Shown one piece after another: positions 29,395 to 38,844 of a stretch of DNA of 64,000 nucleotides. The stretch is taken from assembly GCF_005893125.1 (NCBI RefSeq), contig NZ_VCJS01000004.1:62001-126000 (forward strand). Direction: 5' to 3'. Below the pieces are notes generated by a model. That model was not told where the DNA came from, made no database searches, and saw only the letters and a program-made list of their open reading frames with translations. The stretch's first letter is position 1; each line of letters begins with the position of its first letter. The translations under genes and the position numbers were made by a program. Origin of the DNA: Nonomuraea basaltis (lineage in GTDB: Bacteria > Actinomycetota > Actinomycetes > Streptosporangiales > Streptosporangiaceae).

Positions 29395-29865
29395 CAAAGA
29401 CCGTAGCCGTGCCGGCAGCGGCACGATGAGCACCGGACAGCGGCCATGAGTGACGCAGTAACGGCTCAAGACCGCCCCCCGCCAACGGCGCAACAAGCCC
29501 ACCCAACCCCTGCCCAGCACGAGCAGGTCATTCTCCCCGCCGGCGAGTTCGACCAGTGCTGGACCAGGTTCACCGCAGGCGACCAGCGCGCTCACCTCGA
29601 CATCGGCCGGAACATAGCCCAGCGCTTCCCTGAAAGAGTTCCATACTCCCCTCGCATGCGAGAGAAGAACCCATGCCCATCGTCAAGGCCTGGGCATAGC
29701 GCCGACACCTGGGAGCACACACAGATCGCGAACAGGCCCGCACCGCGTCGCGGGCCTCATCAACCGCGTAGCGCAAGGCGGCCAGGCTCGCCGGTGAGCC
29801 GTCCAGCGCGACCATGACCCGTGTGCGAGTTGTGGGACGTGGGGCACCGCCGTTCGCGTTCATAT
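29395..29865 (-). pseudogene. single-domain universal stress protein remnant
   Basis: The 5' part (around 29865-29760) reads RTRVMVALDGSPASLAALRYAVDEARDAVRA, here split as VMVALDGSPASLAALRYAV. The 3' part, in another frame, reads ALGYVPADVEVSALVACGEP and CPVLIVPLP. Between them the sequence is out of frame, and the ATP motif has changed to GRGWVGLLRRWRGAVLS. At least one frameshift breaks the gene. It is on the same strand as the copper genes but downstream of no visible promoter. Confidence 0.65.
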
Positions 29866-30130
29866 AGGCCACCACCTGCCTTGATACCCATGCTAGCCCC
29901 GGCTCCGAACGCGGCATGAAGCGTGTCTGTCCACCGGCGAGCTGGTCCTCACCTCCGCCGCAGTAGCAGCGGAAGTGATCGACGATCTACGTCGGCGATT
30001 GCTTTGTGGGCCGCGACAGAGGACTTGGGGTCGGCAGTCGGGTCTGGCGCCGGCGGACCTCCCATACGGCCGGTCAGAGCGGTGGGGTTACCGTGGACGT
30101 AGGGGTCGGATCGGCGTTTGGGGGAGACGC

Positions 30131-30850
30131 ATGAAGCGACGCTCTATGAAGGCCGGAATCGCCGCAGGGGCATTCCTGGCCGTCATCACCGCAGTCTCGG
30201 GGGGCACCGCGGCGGCCCTGGAGTCTCCGCCGATGCCGTCCCCGAGTCCTTCACCTACGGATATACAGCCGACGTGCCCGGGCATGGGGCCGATGCAAAT
30301 CACCAGCGAGTACGACTACCTGTCGCAGATGGTGCCGCACCACGAGGAGGCCATCACCGCGGCGCGGCAACTGCAGCGTTCCGAGCGGTCCGACATGCGG
30401 CGGCTCGGGCAGTCGATCGTCACGACGCAGACTGCCGAGGTCGGCAAGATGAGAGATTGGCTGGAGCAGTGGTACCGGCAGAGCCCGACGCCGAGCCCGA
30501 GCGAGACCACGATGCCCGATCTCTCGCGACTTTCGGGAGATCAGCTCGACAAGACGTTCCTGCAGCACATGATCCCGCACCACATGATGGCGATCATGAT
30601 GTCGCAGCAGGTCCTCAGGCACGGTGAGGTGCAGCATTCCGAGGTCGCCGCCTTCGCCCGCACGGTGCGCGACGACCAGTGGGCGGAGGTCCGCACGATG
30701 CGCCAATACCTGGTCCAGTGGTTCGGAGAGGAGAGCGTGCCCTGCATGCCACGGGTGCCGGGCATGCCTAGCATGCCGGGCATGACGCCGGGGCCACATA
30801 TGCCGGGAACGCCCGGCATGCCCACGGAGCCCTCGCCGACGGGCACCTGA
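30131..30850 (+). CDS. DUF305 metal-binding exported protein
   Basis: A 239-residue exported protein: signal/anchor residues 1-33, then a Pro/Ser-rich linker. Two DUF305 helical repeats each carry a Met/His copper-type motif: DYLSQMVPHHEEAI and FLQHMIPHHMMAIMMSQ. The C-terminus is a Met/Pro-rich repeat (PGMPSMPGM and similar). DUF305 (CopM-like) proteins bind copper or silver outside the membrane. It follows GGGGGAGACGC. Its position near the copper ATPase suggests a shared metal role, but no DevR box was found directly upstream. Confidence 0.88.
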   Translation: MKRRSMKAGIAAGAFLAVITAVSGGTAAALESPPMPSPSPSPTDIQPTCPGMGPMQITSEYDYLSQMVPHHEEAITAARQLQRSERSDMRRLGQSIVTTQTAEVGKMRDWLEQWYRQSPTPSPSETTMPDLSRLSGDQLDKTFLQHMIPHHMMAIMMSQQVLRHGEVQHSEVAAFARTVRDDQWAEVRTMRQYLVQWFGEESVPCMPRVPGMPSMPGMTPGPHMPGTPGMPTEPSPTGT

Positions 30851-31161
30851 TTCAGCGGACGTCGGTTGTGAGGCTGTGGCGGTGCGATCCCCGCGACAAC
30901 AGGCTTGGGATGCGCCATTGGAACGGTGGCGTGCTGGCCACGGGTGAGAGTAACTCTCCGTGACGCAGGGGGGCGAAACTCAGGTCAGTGTCAGACGATG
31001 CACCGTTACCTGCACGCCCCGTTTCTGCCGCACCGCCTCGAGGTGGCCCTGGCGTGATTCGCTTGACGTCGGGCCAAACATCTGACCAGGAAATGTGAAA
31101 GGTTCAAGATCGGACAATTGCGTCCCGTCATACTGCGCTGCGATCTGCCAAGAGTGATGAT
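30851..31161. other. intergenic stretch before USP gene
   Basis: No gene seen. It contains imperfect box-like elements: TCGGGCCAAACATCTGACC near 31067 and GGACAATTGCGTCC near 31112 (6-base spacer). The second ends 37 bp before the GTG at 31162. Confidence 0.4.
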
Positions 31162-32001
31162 GTGAACGAGACCTTGGGCGTGGTCATCGGCTATGACGGC
31201 TCTGACCACTCGATGCAGGCCCTGGACTGGGCGATGGACGAGGCCGAGCTGCGAAAGCTGCCGCTCACCATCTGCCATGCCTGGCAGTGGCCGTATGGCG
31301 ACGGGGATCAGGCTGCACGTGACTCGCTGCGTCGCGCGGGTGAGCACGTGCTGTGGCACGGCGCCGACTGCGCACGAGCCAGTTCCATGGGCCTGCACGT
31401 GCGTACCGACCTGTACGAGGGCTCGACGACCGCCCGCTTGGAGGAGTTGTCGGCCGACGCGGGACTGCTCGTGGTCGGCTCTCGCGGACTGGGCGCGATG
31501 GCTCGGGCGATCATCGGGTCCGTGGCGGCGCATACGGCGGCCCACGCGGAGTGCCCGGTCATCGTCGTCCGCGGCCGGGGCGCTTTGCCGCGAAAGGCCC
31601 ACCCGGGGCCGATCGTGGCTGGCCTGGCGAACGACGACAAGGCCGACGCGGTGCTCGGATTCGCCTTCACGGAAGCCGCCATCCGCGGCCTTCCGCTGCT
31701 CGTCGTGCACGCCTGGCACCAACCTCCGGTGGCCTGGGGAGGGATGACCTTCCCAGCGCTGGATCCGCTGGCCGTTCAGAATGCGACCGAGAACTGGTTG
31801 ACACAAATCCTCGCGCCGTGGAGGGAGAAACAGCCCAAGGTCACCATCGAGGCGCGTACGCCGCAGTCACGAGCAGGCGAGGCGCTCACCGCCGTCTCCG
31901 ACGCGACCCTGGTGGTCGTCGGGAGCCCGCACGGACGGTTCGGCTCCGTGACCGCGGCCATGCTGCGGCATGCACCCTGCCCGGTGGCGATCGTCCGTTA
32001 G
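31162..32001 (+). CDS. tandem universal stress protein
   Basis: A 279-residue protein with two USP domains (about 1-138, 146-279). Domain 1 keeps the ATP signature GSRGLGAMARAIIGSVA. Domain 2 has the shortened GSPHGRFGSVTAAML. The opening is VVIGYDGSDHSMQALDWAM. The GTG at 31162 is the only good start (AAGAG upstream). It is convergent with the hemerythrin gene. Confidence 0.9.
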   Translation: MNETLGVVIGYDGSDHSMQALDWAMDEAELRKLPLTICHAWQWPYGDGDQAARDSLRRAGEHVLWHGADCARASSMGLHVRTDLYEGSTTARLEELSADAGLLVVGSRGLGAMARAIIGSVAAHTAAHAECPVIVVRGRGALPRKAHPGPIVAGLANDDKADAVLGFAFTEAAIRGLPLLVVHAWHQPPVAWGGMTFPALDPLAVQNATENWLTQILAPWREKQPKVTIEARTPQSRAGEALTAVSDATLVVVGSPHGRFGSVTAAMLRHAPCPVAIVR

Positions 32002-32095
32002 GAATTGTCCGCGTGGTGCAGCCAGGCGCGTGGACGGTCGCCAGTCGGGTGGCGCGGCCGAAGCCCAGGCATCACCGTCTCGAAGCGCGGTGCAG

Positions 32096-32578
32096 TCAGT
32101 GGTGATGGGCATGCGCCAGCTCGGCGAAGAGCTGCTCCGCCTCGGGCTCGGGAAGCCGCTGTTCGAGTAGCGGCAGGTAGATCTCCTCTTCTTTCGCGAA
32201 ATGGACCTTGACCAAGGTGTACAGGCCGTAGAGAACCCGTCGCAGTGCGGCCCGCCGTTCGTCGTTGAGGCCTTCTCTGCCTATCGCCTTACGCAGCGTG
32301 CTCAGCTCGTGCGCGAGACGGCCGACCTGGACATGATCCCTGGACATCGTCGCGGTCGCCTCCGCAGCTCCCAGCACCCGGGCGATCACGGGATACAGCA
32401 CCCGGTCTTCGGCTTCGGCATGCGGGATGAGGTGATCGCCCAAGAACCGCTCAAGGTCGGCGAGCGCGTCGCCGAGCGCCTCCGGTGTCGTGTGCTCCAG
32501 GGTGTCGGCCACTGTGCGGAGTGTTTCGATGTGTGGCAGCAGGTGCGCGTGCTCGTCGCGCAATGGCTGGGTGAACAT
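32096..32578 (-). CDS. hemerythrin HHE-domain protein
   Basis: A 160-residue helical protein with hemerythrin-type di-iron ligands: RDEHAHLLPHIETL, HLIPHAEAEDRVLYPVI, MSRDHVQVGRLAHELSTL and HFAKEEEIYLPLLEQ, and a His-rich end (AHAHHH). Such proteins bind O2 or NO or buffer iron. The ATG at 32578 follows GGGAGG. It is divergent from the next USP gene across about 250 bp with no clear DevR box. Confidence 0.9.
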   Translation of the reverse strand: MFTQPLRDEHAHLLPHIETLRTVADTLEHTTPEALGDALADLERFLGDHLIPHAEAEDRVLYPVIARVLGAAEATATMSRDHVQVGRLAHELSTLRKAIGREGLNDERRAALRRVLYGLYTLVKVHFAKEEEIYLPLLEQRLPEPEAEQLFAELAHAHHH

Positions 32579-32826
32579 GGTTGCCTCCCGCCTCATCAGG
32601 CTACAAGCTACGTCGTCTCGCCCCCACGAGGGGTGGGAAGGATGCGGCTCATCGGTCAACTCGGCACCTCGCCACGACCGACCGTGCGAGCTGCCCGTGC
32701 CGCGCGCGCTGTGCTCTTTGTCAGGCACTCTCTAGGAAAGATTTTCGTCGCCCGTGGGATCTGACCTAACAGGCCGGGGAAGCCCATGCGGTTGGAGGGG
32801 AGAGCCCTTCTCCCGGGGAGGCGATC

Positions 32827-33687
32827 ATGGGACGCCCCGTACTGGTGGGCTACGACGAGTCACCGGCGAGCACACTGGCGTTGTGCTGGGCGGTCGAGGA
32901 GGCGCGGCTACGTAAGTCCTCTGTCCTGGTGTGTCATGCCTGGCACTGGCCGTATCCGCTTCGGCCTGTGGAGCAGGAGGTCCTGGCACAGATCGAGCGG
33001 GTCGCCGCCCATGTGGTGGACGAGGGTGTACGTCGTGCTCGGAGCCTGGCCCCCGACATGGACGTCCGGCCGCGATTGGCGAGGGGGACGGCCTCAACGG
33101 TGCTCCTGCAGGCCGCACGCGAGGCCGAGCTGACGGTGCTCGGGTCGCGGGGGCAAGGCGGTTTCGATGACCTGCAGGTGGGATCGGCCGCCGTGCAGGT
33201 GCCCGCGCACAGTGTCGGGCCTGTCGTCGTCATACGGCCTGACGGGAAGCCGGCAGGCGACGGGATACGGATCGTGGTCGGTATCGACGGCTCGCCCGCC
33301 AGCCTGGCCGCGTTCGGTTTCGCGCTGGAGGAGGCCGCGCTCCGCGGCGGTGCCGTGACAGCGATCTGTTGCTGGCGAGATTACGGGCCACTGGCCGGGC
33401 CGGAGTGGCAGCCGTTCGTCGACTTCCCGGCGATCCGGAGGGGAGCGGAGGTTCGTTTTCGCGACGTCACGTCCCATTTGACCTCCAGACACCCCAAGGT
33501 GTCTGTCACGACAGAATTCGTGGCCGAGCGACCACAGCGAGCGCTGATCGACGCGACGAAGGACGCGATGCTACTCGTGCTCGGCAATCGGGGAACCGAT
33601 TCACCACCTTGCCTCCTGCTGGGACCTGTCACTCAGACCGCGCTGGCCGAAGCTCGATGTCCGGTGGCGGTGACCCCGCCGTCTTGA
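32827..33687 (+). CDS. tandem universal stress protein
   Basis: A 286-residue protein with two USP domains. Domain 1 (about 1-138) has GSRGQGGFDDLQVGSAA; domain 2 (about 148-286) opens IRIVVGIDGSPASLAAFGF but ends with a degenerate GNRGTDSPPCLLLGPVT. GGGGAGGCGATC precedes ATG 32827. It lies 79 bp upstream of the formate dehydrogenase operon on the same strand and may be cotranscribed with it. Confidence 0.9.
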   Translation: MGRPVLVGYDESPASTLALCWAVEEARLRKSSVLVCHAWHWPYPLRPVEQEVLAQIERVAAHVVDEGVRRARSLAPDMDVRPRLARGTASTVLLQAAREAELTVLGSRGQGGFDDLQVGSAAVQVPAHSVGPVVVIRPDGKPAGDGIRIVVGIDGSPASLAAFGFALEEAALRGGAVTAICCWRDYGPLAGPEWQPFVDFPAIRRGAEVRFRDVTSHLTSRHPKVSVTTEFVAERPQRALIDATKDAMLLVLGNRGTDSPPCLLLGPVTQTALAEARCPVAVTPPS

Positions 33688-33766
33688 GCCGCGGCCGCGG
33701 CCCTCGTCGCGACATCCGCATAGGTGTGGACCCTATTTACGTGTGTCCGATATCTAGGAAATGGGC

Positions 33767-35453
33767 ATGGACAAATCTGTGAAGCAGCCCTTTCGACGCG
33801 TTTCGCGCCCTCGCTGAACGACGTGGGCGGCCAGGTGCCCACCTGATCGATGCGCTCGCCACCAGTGCCGCGGAGCACGCGGAACGGCCCGAAAGGTGGG
33901 CGCCGGAGGTAGCCAGGCGGTTCCGGCTGCCCGCAGCGGCAGGGCTCGGGCCCGCGACTTTCTACGCGGACCTGGCGATCCCGCACGGGCGTCGCCACGT
34001 GCGAGTCTGCGGCGCGACGGCGTGCTTCGCGGCCCAAGCGGGCCGGCATCTGCCCGCCATCGAGGGCGTACTCGGCGTCACGGCCGATGACGACCGCGAT
34101 CCGGATCCTGAGGTGTCCTTGCAGACTGTCCGCTGTCTCGGCTACTGCTACGGAGGGCCGGCTGCGCTGGACGGTGAGACGCCCTGTGCGGGGCCGGACG
34201 TCGTCGACCAGGTGGCGGGGCGCGTGCGACCGCAGGCGCCGCCCATTCCGGCAGCCGACGCCACGGGTGATCCGGTGGTGCTCGCCGGGATCGCAGCCGG
34301 TGAGCCCCCGTGGCGGACATGGGCGGACACCGTCGGCCGGCGGACTCCGGAACTGGTTCAACAGGAAGTGGCTGCCTCCGGGTTGCGCGGCCGGGGCGGG
34401 GCGGGCTTTCCTGTGGCGGCCAAGTGGGCGGCGGCGGGTGGCTCGCCGGACACCGTGGTGATCGCCAATGCCGACGAGGGCGATCCAGGCTCCTACGCCG
34501 ACCGGCTGCTCATGGAAGTCGATCCGGCGCGGGTGCTGGAAGGGCTGGCCTTGGCCTGCTTCGCCTGCGGGGCACGCCGTGGTCTGGTGCTGGTGCGCTC
34601 GGAGTACCCGCAGGCGCTCGCGCAGATGCGGGAGGCGGTGGAGCGGGCGCGTGCGGACGGCCACCTCGGCCGCCGGGTGCACGGCAGCGGCGTCGACCTG
34701 GATGTCGAGGTCGTGGCGGGTGCCGGTTCCTATGTCGCGGGTGAGGAGACGGCCCTGATCGCCGGGCTCGAAGGTGGCCGGGGTTGTGCGCGGGCGCGCC
34801 CGCCGTACCCGACCAGCAGCGGCTTGTGGGGCGTTCCGACCGTGGTGAACAACGTTGAGACGCTGGCCGCGGTGCCGTGGATCGTCAGCCGTGGCGGCGC
34901 AGCCTACGTGCGCCGCGGTACACCCGGAGAGACCGGCACGAAGCTGGTCTGCCTGTCCGAGCGGTTCACTCATCCCGGCTGCTACGAGGTCGAGCTCGGC
35001 ACCCCGGTACGGCGGATCGTCACTGAGCTGGGCGGCGGATTGCGGAACGGGGCGGAACTCGGCGTGCTGCAGGTCGGCGGCCCGCTGGGCGGGTTCCTGT
35101 CCGAGCAGGTCCTGGACGTGCCGCTCACCGAAACGGAGTTGGCCGGCCATGGCGCGGCGCTCGGCCACGCCGGGCTGGTGGCCATCGACGATCGAATCGA
35201 GCCGCTGGAGGTGCTGCGGCACGTATGGGCATTCGCCGCCGCCGAGAGCTGCGGCGCCTGCTCGCCCTGCCGGGTCGGCTCGCGCCGCGGGCTGGAACTG
35301 GCCAGGACGGGTGAGCCTCCCGGCGACGCCTACGCCCGCATGCTGCGCGTGATGAGCGAGGCCAGCCTGTGCGCGTTCGGCCGTCGGCTGCCGCCTGCCG
35401 TCCGGAGCCTGGTGCGCGCCTACGAAGACCGTCTGCGGGGGTGGGGCGGATGA
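33767..35453 (+). CDS. NuoE-NuoF-type fusion, NAD-reducing diaphorase of formate dehydrogenase (5' frameshift suspected)
   Basis: The long frame holds a thioredoxin-like [2Fe-2S] domain (VCGATACFAA and RCLGYCYGG supply four Cys) fused to a NuoF domain: FMN/NADH motifs RGRGGAGFPVAAKW and NADEGDPGSYADR, and a C-terminal [4Fe-4S] site SCGACSPCRVGSRRG. It should pass electrons between formate dehydrogenase and NAD+. The NuoE helical start is in frame back to 33785 (FDAFRALAERRG ... LIDALATSAAEHAERPE) but has no start codon. ATG 33767 (MDKSVKQP, after AGGAA) joins it if one T of the TTT near 33792 is removed. Without that, GTG 33999 would start a shortened protein. It overlaps the next gene by ATGA. 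Confidence 0.85.
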
Positions 35454-38149
35454 GGATTACCGTGGACGGCGTCCCTGTCGATCTGCCCGAAGAGTCGACG
35501 CTGCTTGCTGCCGTGCGTGCCGCTGGCGCCGACGTGCCCACGCTCTGTCATGACGACCGGCTGACGCCCGTCGGCTCCTGCCGGGCCTGCCTGGTACGGG
35601 TCGACGGGCACGTTGTGGCGGCCTGCGTGACCCCTACGTCGGAGGGCGTCGAGGTGCACGTCGAACAGGACGACTTGCGCCGCCTGCGCCGTGACGCGGT
35701 GGAGCTGATCGTCTCGGCGCTTCCGCCGTATGCGCTGGAAGGTGACGCCGAGCTGGCGAGGGTCTGCCGAGAACTCGGCATCGGGCCGGAAACTGCGCAA
35801 CGCGGTGCAGGCAGGGGCCGCGACGACAGTCATCCTTTCGTTCGTCTCGACCGGGACCTGTGCATCGCCTGCGGCCGGTGCGTGCGCATGTGCGCCGAGG
35901 TCCAAGGCACGTTCGCGCTCACGCTGGCAGGCCGGGGCGCCGAGACCGTGGTCGCGCCGGGCACCGGCGGCCCCTGGGCGGAGTCCGACTGCGTCGCCTG
36001 CGGAGGGTGCGTGGACACCTGCCCCACCGGCGCTCTTACCGAGCCGGGGCTCCCCGTCGGGACTCACCTGTCGGCGCTCACTCACACCCGCACCACCTGC
36101 GGATATTGCGGCGTCGGCTGTGCTCTGGACGTGCTGACCCGTGACGGCGAGGTCACGGCAGTACGGCCTGCCAGGGACGGGCCTGTAAACCAGGGTCATG
36201 CGTGTGTCAAGGGCCGCTTCGCTCACGGCTTCCTGCGCTCCCCGGAGCGGCTCACCCAGCCCCTGCTGCGCCGCCGCTCCGATCTCGAGCCGGTCACCTG
36301 GGACGAAGCGCTCAATCACATCGCCCGTGAACTCCGAGCCGCCATCGGCGAGGCAGGCCCCGACAGCGTGGCGGCCATCTCCTCGGCCCGCGCCACCAAC
36401 GAAGAGAACTACCTGATCCAGAAGTTCATGAGAGTGGTCGTCGGCACCAACAACGTCGACAACTGCTCGCGCCTGTGCCATTCGCCCTCGGCCGCCGGAC
36501 TCACCGCCGCCTTCGGCCTGGCCGGCGGCACCGACGGATTGGAGGACGTGGAGCAGGCCGACTGCCTGCTCGTCGTGGGCGCCAACCCCATCGAGGCACA
36601 CCCCGTCGTCGGCGCACGGCTGCTCCAGCAGGTGCTGCACGGCGCACGCCTGATCGTCGCCGACCCGCGCACCGTCGGCCTGGCCGACCACGCCGACGTG
36701 CACCTGCGACCACGCCCGGGGACCAACGTTGCCCTGTTCAACGGGCTCGCGCACATCCTGCTCGCGGAAGGCATGATCGACGAGGAGTTCCTGCGCCAGC
36801 GTGCCACGGGGCTGCCCGAGCTCACGGCGATCCTCGACGACTACGCGCCCGACCAGGTGGCCAGGATCACCGGCGTGCCCGCAGCGGATCTGATCGCCGC
36901 CGCGCGGCTCTACGGTCAGGCCGAACGTCCCGCGATCGTCTACGGGCTCGGCGTGACCGAGCACCTGCACGGCACCGACGGCGTACGGACGCTGGCGAAC
37001 CTGGCGATCCTGCGCGGCGCGGTCGGCACCGACCGCGGCTACGGCGTCAACCCGCTACGCGGCCAGAACAACGTCCAGGGCGCCTCCGACATGGGCGCCC
37101 TGCCGGACACGCTGCCCGGCTACGGAAAGGTCCGCGACCCGGTAGCGCGCGGCCGGGCCGAGCAGATGTGGGGCACCCGCCTGCCGGACCACGACGGTCT
37201 GCGCATACCCCAGATGTTCGCGGCCGCCCGCTCCGGAGACCTGCGGGTGTTGTGGGTCATCGGCGAAGACGTGGCCACCACCGACCCCGACGCCAACCAG
37301 GTCATCGCCGCCCTGAACGCCTGCCCCCTCGTCATCAGCCAGGAACTCTTCCTCTCCGAGACCGCCCGCCACGCCGACGTCGTGTTGCCGGCCGCCTCCT
37401 GGCTGGAGAAGGACGGCACCTTCGTCAACTTCGACCGGCGCTTCCAGCGGGTGCGCCCCGCGCTCGCCCCGCCCGGCCAGGCCCGCACCGACTTCGCCAT
37501 CGTGCACGCGCTCGCCGCCGCCCTCGGCGCCGATCTGGGCTGTCCGACACCCGCCGAGGCGCTCGCCGAATGCGGGCGGGTGGCTCCCGTCTTCGCCGGG
37601 ATCTCCCACGAGCGGCTGGATCGGGAAGGCGCCATCCCCTGGCCGTGCCCCGATCCCAGCTTGCCCGGAGTGGCCAGGCTCTACCAGGACCGATTCGCCA
37701 CCGCCGAGGGGCTGGCGCACCTGGCCGCCCGCCCCTACCTGCCGCCGGGCGAGAGCGCCGACGACGACTACCCGCTGATCCTGATCACCGGCCGCCGCTG
37801 GGCGCACTACAACTCCGGCAACATGACGAGGCGAACCGGCAACCTTGAGCTCGACTCCGAGGATCGGCTGGATGTCCATCCCGCCGACGCCGCCCGCATG
37901 GCTGTCCGTGACGGTGACCCTGTGGTCGTGGAAAGCAGGCACGGGCAGGCCACGCTGCTCGTGCGCATCACCGAGGAGGTCACGCGGGGCCAGGTCTTCT
38001 GCGCCTTCCACTTCCCATCCAACCGGGTCAACGCCCTGACCTCCAGTCATGCAGACACCGTCACCTCATGCCCCGAGTACAAGGTCACCGCCGTCCGCCT
38101 GCGCGCGCCTGTGACCCCAGGCGGCCTCCGTGCCCGGACGGCTCCCTGA
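35450..38149 (+). CDS. NAD-linked formate dehydrogenase catalytic subunit (FdhA/FdsA type)
   Basis: An 899-residue molybdenum/tungsten enzyme. Residues 1-75: [2Fe-2S] domain (Cys33, 44, 47, 59). Residues about 80-205: NuoG-like region with two ferredoxin clusters (CIACGRCVRMCAE and CVACGGCVDTCPTGAL). Residues 217-224: proximal [4Fe-4S] CGYCGVGC. The active-site segment SRLCHSPSAAG supplies Cys343 as Mo/W ligand with the adjacent His; there is no selenocysteine. The C-terminal molybdopterin domain contains GRRWAHYNSGNMTRR. It oxidises formate to CO2 (or the reverse) with electrons going through the fused NuoEF protein. The ATG overlaps the preceding stop. No fdhD or Mo-cofactor gene is nearby. 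Confidence 0.93.
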   Translation: MRITVDGVPVDLPEESTLLAAVRAAGADVPTLCHDDRLTPVGSCRACLVRVDGHVVAACVTPTSEGVEVHVEQDDLRRLRRDAVELIVSALPPYALEGDAELARVCRELGIGPETAQRGAGRGRDDSHPFVRLDRDLCIACGRCVRMCAEVQGTFALTLAGRGAETVVAPGTGGPWAESDCVACGGCVDTCPTGALTEPGLPVGTHLSALTHTRTTCGYCGVGCALDVLTRDGEVTAVRPARDGPVNQGHACVKGRFAHGFLRSPERLTQPLLRRRSDLEPVTWDEALNHIARELRAAIGEAGPDSVAAISSARATNEENYLIQKFMRVVVGTNNVDNCSRLCHSPSAAGLTAAFGLAGGTDGLEDVEQADCLLVVGANPIEAHPVVGARLLQQVLHGARLIVADPRTVGLADHADVHLRPRPGTNVALFNGLAHILLAEGMIDEEFLRQRATGLPELTAILDDYAPDQVARITGVPAADLIAAARLYGQAERPAIVYGLGVTEHLHGTDGVRTLANLAILRGAVGTDRGYGVNPLRGQNNVQGASDMGALPDTLPGYGKVRDPVARGRAEQMWGTRLPDHDGLRIPQMFAAARSGDLRVLWVIGEDVATTDPDANQVIAALNACPLVISQELFLSETARHADVVLPAASWLEKDGTFVNFDRRFQRVRPALAPPGQARTDFAIVHALAAALGADLGCPTPAEALAECGRVAPVFAGISHERLDREGAIPWPCPDPSLPGVARLYQDRFATAEGLAHLAARPYLPPGESADDDYPLILITGRRWAHYNSGNMTRRTGNLELDSEDRLDVHPADAARMAVRDGDPVVVESRHGQATLLVRITEEVTRGQVFCAFHFPSNRVNALTSSHADTVTSCPEYKVTAVRLRAPVTPGGLRARTAP

Positions 38150-38298
38150 GGGGTGAACCGGAGCCGATATACCGCCAGTACGCCGCGCTCTCCGGAGATG
38201 TCAACGGCCAGGCAACCGGTTGGCCAAAACTTCTCACCGGCGCGACCTGGCGCTCTGGCCTCTTTGGGTTTCTGGAGCTGTTGACTAGCGTCGAATAC

Positions 38299-38357
38299 AT
38301 GATTCGCGCGTTCCTCGTCGACGATCATGAGGTCGTGCGGCGTGGGGTGGCCGCACC
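38299..38357 (+). pseudogene. N-terminal stub of a DevR/NarL-family response regulator
   Basis: From ATG 38299 the peptide reads MIRAFLVDDHEVVRRGVAA, the standard opening of DevR-type response regulators, including the paired acidic residues DD of the receiver site. Similarity stops after 19 residues and the frame continues as unrelated Pro/Arg-rich sequence to 38430. The phospho-acceptor Asp and the HTH domain are missing. This would be the natural partner of the DevS-like kinase at 12357, but only this piece remains. Confidence 0.7.
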
Positions 38358-38624
38358 CAGGCCGCCGCTAGCCGTACGCCTACGGGCCGACCCAGCACGA
38401 ATGAGCGCGCCTCGCGTGGACGGCCGCTAATCCCAGAAGCCGGCCCGACCCGATAATGTGTTCGATGATATGGGCGGCTGCCTTCAGTAGGGCAAACTGG
38501 GGCCGCCTGAGCTCCAAGCGTAGTTCCGGACGGTGGCAAGGCTTCTGGCCAGGTCCCAGAGATCATCTTGACGGTGATCCAGGCGTCGTGGCAGGTCGGT
38601 ACGGCGCTCACGGCAGGGGGCCAC

Positions 38625-38740
38625 GACGGCAGCCCGGCGGGCTTCGCTTTCGGCAGCACCTTGCGCCTATAGCGCTGAAGTCGCCGCTCGGCCTCCTCCT
38701 CGCTCAGACCGCGGTGAAGATCGGATTCAAGCAGCAGCAC
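38625..38740 (-). pseudogene. N-terminal stub of a cation P-type ATPase
   Basis: The peptide DLHRGLSEEEAERRLQRYRR followed by KVLPKAKPAG matches the Cation_ATPase_N opening (GLSxxEAxxRLxxYGPNxLP). Nothing of the membrane or catalytic domains follows. It is not a copy of the two ATPases elsewhere in the window, whose openings differ. Confidence 0.55.
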
Positions 38741-38844
38741 ACTTCGTGTGGGAGCAGAGTGTGGTGAGCGCCATCAGAGGGCGCGGCAGTGGGGAGCGTC
38801 ACGATCCCAGTTCACCGCACGCACCGTGCGCAAGCAGGGGGAGT

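Noticed and set aside
30738..30830. GGCATGCC-type repeats as regulatory elements
   Set aside because: They encode the Met/Pro-rich C-terminal tail of the DUF305 protein.
32622..32640. CCCCCACGAGGGGTGG as a DevR box
   Set aside because: The halves are in inverted order (CCC before GGG), so it is a hairpin and not a GGGAC/GTCCC site.
35420..36970. Minus-strand frame of 516 codons inside fdhA
   Set aside because: Antisense shadow of a high-G+C gene; composition is Gly/Val/Arg-rich with no domain motifs.
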